A DNA stretch of 64,000 nt, taken from the NCBI RefSeq assembly GCF_004210375.1, contig NC_134830.1:1488001-1552000 (forward strand). Direction: 5' to 3'. Source of the DNA: Tachypleus tridentatus (Eukaryota > Arthropoda > Merostomata > Xiphosura > Limulidae). The position numbers and the translations under genes are program-made. The notes below the pieces were generated by a model. It was not told where the DNA came from, did not search any database, and was given only the letters and a program-made list of their open reading frames with translations. This document shows positions 39,454 through 50,485 of this stretch, in pieces (within the stretch, counting starts at the first letter, position 1; the number at the start of each line of letters is the position of its first letter).

Positions 39454-39588
39454 GGTCCCTCGGTGGTACAGCGGTAAGTCTACAACACTAACGGTAAAAT
39501 TTAGAACGCTAAAATCAGTGGTTCGATTCTTCTCGGTGGACTCAACAGATAGACCATTGTGGCTTTGTTATAAGAAACACACATCCTC
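39454..39588 (+). mobile_element. tRNA-SINE, family 2
   Basis: The tRNA-like head has GGTCCCTCGGTGGTACAGCG (A-box region) and GTGGTTCGATTCTTC (B box). A short body follows, GGCTTTGTTATAAGAAACAC, with a CACACATC end. A different tRNA origin from family 1. Confidence 0.8.
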
Positions 39589-39609
39589 CATGACGTTGGA
39601 TTAATAAAG

Positions 39610-42600
39610 TTGGTTGTTTGGTTTGCTGTTTTAGCAACTAGACTATCTGCGTCGAACATTCGGTAAAAAGTTAAAATTAAAGTAAAATCCTTAAAAGGAA
39701 ATTAAGGTAAAAGAAAACAAAGTTGAATATTTGAATTAAAAACATAAATAACATTAAATCAGATCTAGTCTTCAGTATAACTACAGTATTACAAGTTGTA
39801 AAGGACTTTGTGTAGCATAATTCTAATTATCATAACTCGCTAGGATTATTAGCGGATAAGTTCAAACATCAGCGTTAGTCACCTGAAGTTGGCCTTTCCA
39901 GTCCTGGTTTCGAGTTATTTGACGTTACGGCCGTTTTCTAATTTCATATCGAACTAGATGTACTTTTATTCTTAAAAGGGGATCACATTAAAAATGTCTA
40001 ATGTATAAATTAAAACACTTAAATAACATTAAAAAGATTAATGGCTTTTAAAATACTACGAACATGTCTAAGGTGGACAGTGTCACTGTCACAGTTAACA
40101 CTCTCTAATGTTACACACAAATCTTGGGACAAAACATGTTTAAAATTGTGCCGTCGTTGAGAGTCGTAACGACGGCAAGACAGTAAAATGTGGCTTATTG
40201 TGACCTGAGTGTTACACTGGTGCATCAGTACCAGAAAACAATGAGTAAAAAACTGTGACCAATGCGTAGTCTAGTTAGAACAACTTCCTAGGACTGCCAT
40301 AGTACAACAGAGGGTTTTATTTGGAAAAGCTTGTTTTCACGTCGCTCAGTCCAAGTCCATTGCCAACTGTGTGGAGCCAAGCCTTGAATATAGGACCATA
40401 GTCCATGTATGTAATAGGCACAGTAGTGATTGAGTCAGAGCAGATAGACTTAGCTACGGTGTCGGCGAGTCCATTACCGCGAATACCAATGTGGGCTGGT
40501 ATCCAGAAGAACTAGATAAAAGTAGATGTTAAAGAGAAATGGGCCAGTTGGTTTTGAATATCGGCGAGAACAGGGTGTGAACTAATGTGAAACGATTCCA
40601 GAGCCAGTATAAATAGTGTAATTTGAGTACTGCTTAGCTTCTGTGTGATGCATGGCAAGAGAAATGACGTACACTTCAACAGTTGTAAAGGGATTATGCG
40701 TGCAACCACCAAACTATGACAGAGCCCACACAGTCACCTGACTTCGAACCATCTGTATAAATAGGAATATAAGGATGGTTCGAAAGATGTTCAGCAAATA
40801 ACAGACAGTATTTCTAATCAGGAGTGTCTACTTTTCTCAAATGACTTAAAGATAGGTCACAACTGGGGACTGTAAGAAGCCATGGTGGGATGGGCTGGCC
40901 AGTGGATATAGCAATGTTATCCAAGGACAGATCAAATTCATTTAACTGTACCTGAATACGAAGGCAAAAAGGAACAATGGCATATTGTCTGTTCTGAAAA
41001 CGTATGGCCCACCAAAGAAGGGAAACACAACCCCAGGTGGGATGCTTTGGTAAGGAACGAAGTTTCGAAGTATATAGTAAAGACAGTTGCAAACAGTAGA
41101 GGTGTAAAGAAGATTCACGAGACTATGTATTAACTCTGAACTGGGGAAGTGCAGAAAGCCCCGGTGAAGAGCCGAAGTCCTTAATGATGAATGAGGTCCA
41201 GTATTTTTAAGGCCACGATCCTAACAGAGCCATAGACCTGTGATCCAAAGTTAAGTTTCAATCGAATACGAACACAATATATAGAACATCAATCCACTCC
41301 TAAAGTGGTGGAAGAGAGGACATGGAAGATGTTCAGTGCTCTTGTACATTTGACTCACAGCTGCTTGATGTGTGGTTATAAAGGGCAACTTATGGTCAAA
41401 GATAAGCCCCAAGAACTTTGTCTCTGGGACCACAGGCAGCACAACTTCACTGATACGGAGTACAGGATCAGGATGAATACCCCGTTAGCAGCAAAGGTAC
41501 ATGCAAACAGTTTCAGAGAGATAGAGTTAAAACCGTTTGTTGTGGTCCACTTCAGTAAACGAGTGAGGGCAGTCTGTAGCTGCCGCTCAATATACCTCTT
41601 GTTTGACAACTGACATGAGATGTGAAAGTTGTCGATATAGAGCCCGTTTGCAACAGTAAGAGGGAATTGTTCAGTGATGGCACTAATCTTTATACTGAAA
41701 AGTGTGGCACTCAAAATACAGCCCTGAAGGACTCCAAGTACCTGTAGAAAAGAACAGGAAAGAGTCGAACCCACACGAAATCGGAATCGCCTGTCCATTA
41801 AAAAATTAATAAAAATTGGCAAATGACAACGTAACCCATATATATGGAGGTCTCGCAAAATGCCATACCTCCATGTTGTGTCATAAGCCATCTAAATGTC
41901 AAAAATATTGATGTAAAATGTTGTTTGAGAAAAGTTTCTCTGACTGACGTTTCAAGTTGAATTAGGTGGTCCATGGTGGAGTGCTGTCGTCGGAACCCAC
42001 ACTGGGTGGGCGAGAGGAGGTTGTTTGATTCGAGGAACCAAACAAGACGAGCATTAACCATCCTCTAAGGTCTTACAGAAACAGCTCATCAAAGGAACTG
42101 GATAGTAGTTTGAAGGAATCTTGGAATCCTTCCCAGGCTTGGAGACAGATAGGACAATAGCCTGGCATCAGGAAAAACATTCTCCTGCCAGATGTCCAAC
42201 CGATGTACTGCCAGACTGATGAAGGGATAGTTTCAGTTCCACCAGTGTAAAGGAACGATTATAGTCATAGAGACAATCAGCTCGAAAGGAAAGAGGTGAT
42301 TACTCTGCCCGAGTCTTCATGGCTAAGAAAGTGTAAGAAGAAACATATGTGCTAGATACCCAGCAAAAGCTTTTACCTAGAGTATCGGCGATGCTCCAGG
42401 TATCAGCCACTTCCTGGCTATCAGAGAGCAAGATCGAGAGGGGGACAGAGTGATATTGCCCACTGACCTTTTGAATCTTGTTCCATACGACTTTGGAGCT
42501 GGTGTTAGAATATGTACTGGTTGTGAACGTAATGAAGATTTCTTATGGCTTTGACGTATCCCAGGAAATGCCTGTACCCGGAACCAAAGAAAGTGGATCT

Positions 42601-44052
42601 TGGGGTTTGTTGGAATGTATGTAAGGGACAGAGATGGGTGTTGAAATTGATTTATCAACTTTTTTAATCATGGAAATCAAAAGGCTTTTCATTTGCCTTG
42701 AGAACGATTCTTTTGGAGGCACAGAGAGATCTGTTGGCACTCCTGCTGTTGTAGTGGAACGAAGTACAGCAGCATATGTCCGAGATGAGGTGGAGGACAG
42801 CAACTTTCGAGCCTCAGGATAGGTAATGTTATGAATCATTTTCAAATGCTGCAACTGTTTTTCCTCCAACCATTGAGGGCAAGAACGAAAGTAGGACGGG
42901 TAAGAACCATTGCAATTGACACAATGAGAGTCTGTTTCACACTCGTAGGCATCATGGTTCTTGCCACCACAACGAGCACATGTCAAGGAACCACGACATG
43001 ACGTCTTTGAGTGACCGAACCTCTGGCATTCAAAACATTTGAGACGGTTTGGAATATATGGCCGTACTCTGCAATTAATATAACCTACCTTGATGATGGC
43101 AGGTTGACACGGTGATGTAAATGTCAGAATGAGGACATTGGTCGGCATCATAATTTCATCTTTGTGGGTGGAAGTACGCCTAACTGCAAAAACTTCTTGG
43201 TTGGAGAAACCAGCGAAAATCTTTTAATCAGGTATGTTCCCCAAATCTCTCTCAACCATAACTCCTCCTGACGAATTCAAAGTATAATGAGGTGTAACCT
43301 CAATAAGAATATCCCCAATTGGAATGGAAAAGAAGTTCACTGTGTTGAGATGTTTCCACCAATATGTCTCCAGATCGAAGCTTCTTTACTGACTTTGGAG
43401 AGCCAGCAACTCCCTCTAGTCTGTTCTGAATGAAAAAGAGAGACATCTGCCCTAATGGTTTGTCTGAAGTAAAATGTAATATTAGAAATTGAGGTACAAA
43501 TGTTACAGATGTTGAAGACTGCTGCTCAGAATCTTCAAGACGTGATCGTTTACCTACGGACTGTTTTTTCACTATTTAATTTAAGATTTTATTTGGAGAA
43601 TCCATAGTAAAAAAGAATATTTCAGTGCACACTGACCCCACCCACCATGGAGTCCTACGAGGGGACGCATTACAATGTCAAACAGGAACACCGTAGCAAC
43701 GCCATGGCTTCGTGAGCACTATACCCAAACACCAGCATCAGATACAATGTCCACAACACTTGTTGAGAAGACCCACCACTGGTACGTGGTTGAACCTAGC
43801 TTAAGTGGACCAGCCAAATGACCCAATGGGGGCCACCCCTTGATAAAGCCATAATTTCTGTAGAAATTCAAGGCCAAAGTGATGCGTTGAAGTTGAACCC
43901 CTCAACCACCAGGATCCTCTCCTCCCCTTCACGGGTCACCACGCATGTCACACACGTGGGTGGATATTTACATCCAAGAGGAGGTGAACTGAAAGAACAG
44001 AACCTTCCCTGAAAGGTCCCCTCATCACGTGCAGGAATTCATATCGAGGGGA
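39610..44052 (-). mobile_element. LINE (I-like clade), copy B, internally deleted
   Basis: About 4.4 kb with both ends present. It is flanked by a perfect 11-bp target-site duplication GATTAATAAAG (39599-39609 and 44053-44063). From 3' to 5': 3' UTR; ORF2 C terminus with MHQCNTQVTISHILLSC (40019-40225); a remnant of RNase H (40512-40712); reverse transcriptase with AYDTTWRYG and GLYIDNF (41376-41891); then ORF1 with the CCHC knuckles CFECQRFGHSKTSC and CARCGGKNHDAYEC (42543-43151) and an N-terminal part (43300-43572). About 1.2 kb covering the endonuclease is missing, joined at a short GACGT(A/C) homology. Other frame changes make it inactive. Confidence 0.9.
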
Positions 44053-44063
44053 GATTAATAAAG

Positions 44064-44702
44064 AAAAATGCTATAATCACGGCTTCGATTCCGCCCGTAG
44101 ACACAAAAGACCTCCTGATGTTGGTGTGTTTAAATACACTTTTTTCTTTTCGTGTACTTCCAATTCCACGAACATAAAAGTTATTATAAGCATTTTGTTT
44201 TATCCACATCGTAACGTAACGTATGATTAAATAGGTTTAGCTACTAAGCTCTTTTCATTAAGTAAACTCCAGATCCCTAGTAGTGATTGTTTTGCCACAT
44301 TCTTACAAACATCGATACCAGTTTAAATATTTGTTTTATTTAATCAAAGCAAACTCGTACACACAGTAAATACGAGATCTGTTTTCCGAAACTATACGAG
44401 AGTTAACTGGGCTACTCATTCTTAATTTAGTAATGGTAGGCTAGACAGATATGTACCAGGGCCTACAGCCAAGCTTTAGGCTACTGTTTAACCAGATAAA
44501 CATACACTTTTATTAACTGTCAAATGTTTAAAATAAAGTACATTCTTTAAGACACACAGTAAGACCACTTCCGCAGTTTCGATAGCACAAACAGCTGAGT
44601 ATTGTTACACTGAAGAAAGGTGTTAATGTTACACATGCCTCTGAAAATGAAAAGTACCCATTTTGAAAGCACTCAGATTGTAGGGTTTCATAACTATAAA
44701 TT
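44064..44702. other. Intergenic sequence with SINE scrap
   Basis: AT-rich sequence. At 44078-44125 a GGCTTCGATTCCGCCCGTAG segment followed by TCCTGATGTTGGTGTG resembles a diverged family-2 SINE. The rest is unrecognised. Confidence 0.5.
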
Positions 44703-45625
44703 GGTTGTTAAATGTAGTGTTCTTGTAACATCGCATGTACTTTACCTATGATTAACTTATAGTTTTCCCAGTGACTCAGTGTGTTTCTATGGTTTTATTA
44801 TTTCACTGACCTGGTTCTAGTGTACTTTATGGTTTTATTGATTGTTAAATGTAGTGTTCTTGTAACATCACATGTACTTTACCTATGATTAACTTATAGT
44901 TTTCCCAGTGACTCAGTGTGTTTCTATGGTTTTATTATTACACTGACCTGGTTCTAGTGTACTTTATGGTTTTATTAATTGTTAAGTGTAGTGTTCTTAT
45001 AACATCACATGTACTTTACCTATGATTAACTTATAGTTTTCCCAGTGACTCAGTGTGTTTCTATGGTTTTATTATTTCACTGACCTGGTTCTAGTGTACT
45101 TTATGGTTTTATTGATTGTTAAATGTAGTGTTCTTGTAACATCACATGTACTTTACCTATGATTAACTTATAGTTTTCCCAGTGACTCAGTGTGTTTCTA
45201 TGGTTTTATTATTTCACTGACCTGGTTCTAGTGTACTTTATGGTTTTATTGATTGTTAAATGTAGTGTTCTTGTAACATCACGTGTACTTTACCTATGAT
45301 TAACTTATAGTTTTCCCAGTGACTCAGTGTGTTTCTATGGTTTTATTATTTTACTGACTTGATTCTAGTGCACTTTATGGTTTTATTAATTGTTAAATGT
45401 AGTGTTCTTGTAACATCACATGTACTTTACCTATGATTAACTTATAGTTTTCCCAGTGACTCAGTGTGTTTCTATGGTTTTATTAATTGTTAAATGTAGT
45501 GTTCTTGTAACATCACGTGTACTTTACCTATGATTAACTTATAGTTTTCCCAGTGACTCAGTGTGTTTCTATGGTTTTATTATTTCACTGACCTAGTTCT
45601 AGTGAACTTTATGGTTTTAGTAATT
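44703..45625. repeat. Tandem repeat, 138-bp unit
   Basis: Nearly seven copies of a 138-bp unit (GTTAAATGTAGTGTTCTTGT at 44706 and 44844). One unit near 45.48 kb is shortened by loss of the CACTGACCTGGTTCTAGTG part. Lies between the convergent FGF and UGDH genes. Confidence 0.94.
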
Positions 45626-46770
45626 GGCTGACCCTAAAACAAAGTGTTTCTATGGTTTGAAGACGTCTGGTCACAAAGTTTACACATGTACAATAAGTGA
45701 AATGTTTGAAACTCTTTGGCATATGTGCAAGAAGGACAGAGGACAATGTCAGCTTAAACAGAGGCATGTTTACTCTGTTGTTTCTAGAGTGGAACCAGAA
45801 AATGCACCGTAGATAAAAACATTGTGTTTTTAATAAAAAGTGTTAGTTTAATTCTGTGAAGTTGTAACACATAGTCGTTTAAACAAACTGCCAACACAAC
45901 AGAAACAAACTTACTTTAATGAAAATATATTTTTTACAATGTGATGTCAAAAGATAGAAAAACAGTGAATGAAAGAGCACAAGACATTAGGAAGAATATT
46001 TCATAATGTCAAATCTATAAACTACAAAAAGTTCCCACCCTCAACTGGAAATGTTATTTATGTGCATCAATCTTATCTCCTGGTGCAACACAAAACTCAC
46101 ACTTTAAAGAAGAGAATCTTTGTCTTCTGGTCACAAACAGGGATCTGTCATTCTTCTGTAAGATATTTAGTTATAATGGTATTACATTAATAATATTAAA
46201 AACCTTCTATGAACTAAATTGACGTTTTTGTTTGTTAAAACGTCTAACTGTTAGATTTCTCACATAAAGTAATCAATACGTACCATTGGTGGGCGTTACA
46301 AAACCTTATGAATAAAGATATTCTTGTACAAATACTTTATGTGACTGAAATATGACCATCAATCTTAGTGAAAATAACTGATTAAATAACTATATATTAC
46401 ATTCTAACTATAACTATATACACACACACATTATAAATATTTCACACATGAAATTTAAAAAATGTTTGATACTAAAAGTATTTTTAATCTTAAAACGAAA
46501 ATTACTTTTCTTGTTGAATAGGCAACATGGAAAATGAATAAACAGGCATGAGAGAAATGTTGCATAAGAAACCTTAAAGCTTAATAAAACAATTTGATAT
46601 TTTGTGAATGAAAGCACTGTAATGTTTATTGACAATATGCCAAATTTTGTAAACCTATGTTTACTAATTTTAAAGTTATAGAATGAAAACTGTAATAAGC
46701 ATAAAATGGTTACAAGGTCAGTCCAGAGCTGACAAAGTAAAGTAAAAAAATAGAATAACAACTTGATAAA
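45626..46770. other. Intergenic AT-rich sequence
   Basis: No gene recognised. A 62-codon plus-strand frame at 45624-45812 begins inside the last repeat unit and has no family I know. Minus-strand frames near 46.4-46.8 kb are AT-driven. A short CA run lies at 46.42 kb. The 3' UTR of UGDH may extend into this region on the minus strand. Confidence 0.5.
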
Positions 46771-47906
46771 CAACTGAAGAAGTACAAACTTGGTAGCTTA
46801 GACTCCAACATTACTGTACAAACAAACAACTGAAGAAGTACAAACTTGGTAGCTTAGACTCCAACATTACTGTACAAACAAACTTATAAAATCTTTCATC
46901 TTAAACAACTGAAGAAGTACAAACTTGGTAGCTTAGACTCCAACATTACTGTACAAACAAACAACTGAAGAAGCACAAACTTGGTAGCTTAGACTCCAAC
47001 ATTACTGTACAAACAAACTTATAAAATCTTTCATCTTAAACAACTGAAGAAGTACAAACTTGGTAGCTTAGACTCCAACATTACTGTACAAACAAACTTA
47101 TAAAATCTTTCATCATAAACAACTGAAGAAGTACAAACTTGGTAGCTTAGACTCCAACATTACTGTACAAACAAACTTATAAAATCTTTCATCATAAACA
47201 ACTGAAGAAGTACAAACTTGGTAGCTTAGACTCTAACATTACTGTACAAACAAACTTATAAAATCTTTCATCTTAAACAACTGAAGAAGTACAAACTTGG
47301 TAGCTTAGACTCCAACATTACTGTACAAACAAACTTATAAAATCTTTCATCATAAACAACTGAAGAAGTACAAACTTGGTAGCTTAGACTCTAACATTAC
47401 TGTACAAACAAACTTATAAAATCTTTCATCATAAACAACTGAAGAAGTACAAACTTGGTAGCTTAGACTCCAACATTACTGTACAAACAAACTTATAAAA
47501 TCTTTCATCATAAACAACTGAAGAAGTACAAACTTGGTAGCTTAGACTCCAACATTACTGTACAAACAAACTTATAAAATCTTTCATCATAAACAACTGA
47601 AGAAGTACAAACTTGGTAGCTTAGACTCTAACATTACTGTACAAACAAACTTATAAAATCTTTCATCTTAAACAACTGAAGAAGTACAAACTTGGTAGCT
47701 TAAACTCCAACATTACTGTACAAACAAACTTATAAAATCTTTCATCTTAAACAACTGAAGAAGTACAAACTTGGTTAAACTCCAACATTACTGTACAAAC
47801 AAACTTATACAATCTTTCATCATAAACAACTGAAGAAGTACAAACTTGGTAGTTTAGACTCTAACATTACTGTACAAACAAACTTATAAAATCTTTCATC
47901 ATAAAC
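46771..47906. repeat. Tandem repeat, 79-bp unit (second, unrelated)
   Basis: About 15 copies of a 79-bp unit (CAACTGAAGAAG at 47041 and 47120) with core GTACAAACTTGGTAGCTTAG. Two early units lack the CTTATAAAATCTTTCATC part and are about 47 bp long. It has the same length as the large satellite but no sequence similarity to it. Lies just downstream of the UGDH stop, so it may be in its 3' UTR or flank. Confidence 0.94.
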
Positions 47907-48004
47907 AAAGAAACAATTATTTAAAAGGATTTGAAAGCAAACGCTACAACATGACTAAATTAAATTACCACATCATGTTCAACAACTGTTGATTTTAATT
48001 GCTG

Positions 48005-48355
48005 CAAGTGGTTCTTTGTCCTACCATTACAATATGCAGTTGCTTGTTTCTTGATATATTAAGATACTTACAGGACAAGTCAGTTGCAAGATACAGTCAG
48101 CAACCACTGTGGATATTACTTCAAGTGGTTTTTTGACCTACCATTATAATATGCAGTTGTTTGTTTCCTAATATATTAAGATACTTACAGGAGAAGTCCG
48201 TTAGAAGATATGGTCAACAACTGTTGTGGATGTTACTTCATGTCGTTCTTCGACCTACTGCTTCAACTTGAAATCCAATAGCGAGTAACTCATCCACATT
48301 TAGGATTTTTCTTCCATCAAATATAAATGCAGGTTTTAGCATGGAGTTATATATC
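48005..48355. repeat. 117-bp triplication that includes the UGDH terminal exon end
   Basis: Starts of the repeated CAAGTGG / CATGTCG segment lie at 48005, 48122 and 48239, a step of 117 bp. The third unit begins at the UGDH stop codon and reads back into its last codons. The other two are diverged downstream copies. On the minus strand each of the first two units contains CCTGTAAGTATC, a good splice-donor match. Confidence 0.75.
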
Positions 48356-48372
48356 TTCTTATAGTCTAAATG
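48238..48372 (-). CDS. Ugdh: UDP-glucose 6-dehydrogenase, last coding exon
   Basis: Terminal coding exon on the minus strand, 44 codons plus TGA, after a TATTGTAG acceptor in phase 0. UGDH oxidises UDP-glucose to UDP-glucuronate with two NAD+ in the cytosol, feeding glycosaminoglycan synthesis. The peptide LDYKKIYNSMLKPAFIFDGR matches the C-terminal domain, including the FDGR(R/K) motif whose arginine contacts substrate across the subunit interface, and then IGFQVEAVG. The preceding exon ends in SEFL, and the join reproduces the family spacing exactly. The predicted end, GRRTT, is about 25 residues shorter than the vertebrate tail. A further 3' exon using one of the nearby donors would be an alternative, but the in-frame TGA comes first. 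Confidence 0.92.
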   Translation of the reverse strand, partial: HLDYKKIYNSMLKPAFIFDGRKILNVDELLAIGFQVEAVGRRTT

Positions 48373-48605
48373 CTACAATAATAAAAATGTTGTAACTTGA
48401 TGCATTCACTCTGTCTGACAGAAAGTAAACTTTATATATACTTTTAAATTTATCTGTATGAGTTCTAATAGATCATTAAGTTCTCAATATCTAAATTTAA
48501 TATATTTTATGTGCGCGTGTGTGTAGACAACTTAGGAACATTGATTTGTTACCCCTCATAACATATTTAGAAATACTTCACATTCGTGGAAAATTGTATG
48601 AATGA

Positions 48606-48885
48606 TTTTGTTTGTTTGTTTTTGAATTTCACACAAAGCTACTCGAGGGCTATCTGTTCTAGCCGTCCCTAATTTAGCAGTGTAAGATTAGAGGGAAGGC
48701 AGCTAGTCATCACCACCCACCGCCAACTCTTGGGCTACTCTTTTACCAACGAATAGTAGAACTGACCGTCACATTATAACGCCCCCACGGCTGAAAGGGC
48801 GAGCATGTTTGGCGCGACGGAGATGTGGACCCGCGACCTGCAGATTACGAGTCGCACGCCTTAACACGCTTGGCCATGCCGGGCC
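48606..48885 (-). mobile_element. tRNA-SINE, family 1, full length with target-site duplication
   Basis: Complete element in the UGDH last intron, flanked by an exact 11-bp duplication TGTATGAATGA (48595-48605 and 48886-48896). On the minus strand it starts GGCCCGGCATGGCCAAGCGT and has tRNA-like A-box and B-box regions (CAGGTCGCGGGTCCACATCT). The body shared with 31184 follows, ending in a CAAACAAAC-type tail. The clean duplication and low divergence suggest a fairly recent insertion. Confidence 0.95.
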
Positions 48886-49122
48886 TGTATGAATGAGCTA
48901 CAAGTCACCAGTTACACACGGTGACCATTAAAGTCAGGAACGGTTAACAGTTACCACAATCAAACCAAAACTAAAACCAAACATATACCAGATTCAAATG
49001 AAAACTAACGAATAAAATAAAATAGATACAAGAGTTTCTGGTGAAATCAAACAGCTGCCATGGACAGACCAAAGGTCACAGAGAAAGCCAAAGGGTCACC
49101 AGAAATAAACAAAATATATATA

Positions 49123-50352
49123 CCGCACCTTGCTAAAGTATTCACACCCTTACAACAGAAACTTGCAAATGGAACTTTATACCGAGAACCTAGACAATCT
49201 GCCTCAGACTGATGAAGTTAGAAAACACTGATGTTTTATGTAAGTCAGTTTAAAATATCACATTAGTATTCAACCTATTTACTACAGCAACCCTAAATCA
49301 ATTCAGGTGTAAAATATCACTGTAATGGTCTCCAAATTAAGCCATCTGTCCAAACAGGCAGGCAGGAAACTGGTTAGGGATGCCACTGTGAGGCCAGCAG
49401 TGACTTTGAAAGATCTGCACTATTTTTGAAATGTTTCACTTGAGTTTCAGACATGATACTTTTCAATGTTCATACATCAACAATATCCTGGTTCCTACAC
49501 AAAGCTGGTCTTTAAGGGCGAGTGATAAGAAAAAAGTTATTACTGGAAAACAAAAGAATCATCTTATATCTTGTACGGAGTTATAACAAAGTGTAACTAA
49601 CACTGCAAATATGTGACAGAAGATTTTGTGGTCAGATGAGCAAAATAGTTACCTTACCTCTCTAAATTGTAAGACTTACATCTTGGGCAAGCATATCATC
49701 CAGTAAACATCAGTCCCAACTGTCAAACATAGTGGTGGCAGCATCATATTATAGGATACTTGCCAGGATTGAGAGGAAAGATGGATGATGCAAAGTATAG
49801 ACAAATCCTAGAGGCAAACCTGCTTGACTCAGCCAAGAATATAAAACTAGGTCAAAAATTCATATTTCATTGGGCCAAAGCTGCAATGGGATTATTTCAA
49901 AAGAATACAAAAAGGGAATGTCCTGGAGTGGCCCAGTCAAAGTCCTGAGTCGAATCCATTGAAACATTTATGGCAAAATTTGAAGATTGCTGTCCATCAA
50001 CAATCCTCACTGAACTTTTCAAAATTGGAACAATTTTGTCAGAACGAATGAATAAATATTGTACCATTTTTTGTGGGAAGCTCTATCTATCTAAAATCAC
50101 TCACAAAAGTAACAGCTACCAATGGTGTTTCTGCTAAACACGGACCTGGGAATGGGGTGAGAACACATGCTGTCATTAAATTTCAAGTAACATATTTTCT
50201 TTGTAAGTTTTGCTACAATTTAACTTCTTAAACACAACAGTCTCATGTTTGATCATTATTGTTCTGAATAAAAACAATAAAAATTGTTTACGTTATTTGA
50301 ATTTCATCAAAACGTAACCTTACTATTAGGGATGAATACTTCTGCTAAGCAA
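49123..50352 (+). mobile_element. Tc1/mariner-like DNA transposon remnant
   Basis: About 1.23 kb between TA dinucleotides. The left end CACCTTGCTAAAGTATTCAC and the right end GGGATGAATACTTCTGCTAA are imperfect inverted repeats of each other. They resemble the GCAAAGTATTC-type ends known from animal Tc1-like elements. Inside, plus-strand transposase remnants are readable: TVKHSGGSII near 49.72 kb, the region before the second catalytic Asp in Tc1-like enzymes, and EWPSQSPESNPLKHLW near 49.93 kb, the family's W-P-x-x-S-P-D-x-N-P-I-E-x-x-W motif, with the catalytic Asp changed to Glu-Ser. Frame changes and stops separate them, so the element is inactive. It lies in the UGDH last intron. Confidence 0.88.
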
Positions 50353-50358
50353 TACATG

Positions 50359-50403
50359 TGTGTATATATAAATATATATATATACATACGTATACACACA
50401 CAT
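50359..50403. repeat. TA/CA simple repeat
   Basis: A run of TATATA and ACACAC dinucleotides directly after the Tc1-like element. Confidence 0.85.
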
Positions 50404-50485
50404 TATGGAAACAGTCTGTAGCTGGGCTCTTCCAAAGCTACAAATATAAACTTCATTTACTGATTAAACTAAAACAGACTAGTTA

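Noticed and set aside
42543-43151. Host CCHC zinc-finger gene
   Set aside because: It is the ORF1 of LINE copy B. The same knuckles occur in copy A ORF1, and the piece lies within the LINE's target-site duplications.
45624-45812. 62-codon plus-strand frame (KCFYGLKTSGHK...)
   Set aside because: Starts within a repeat unit, matches no family I recognise and has no supporting splice or polyadenylation signals. Left as unannotated intergenic sequence.
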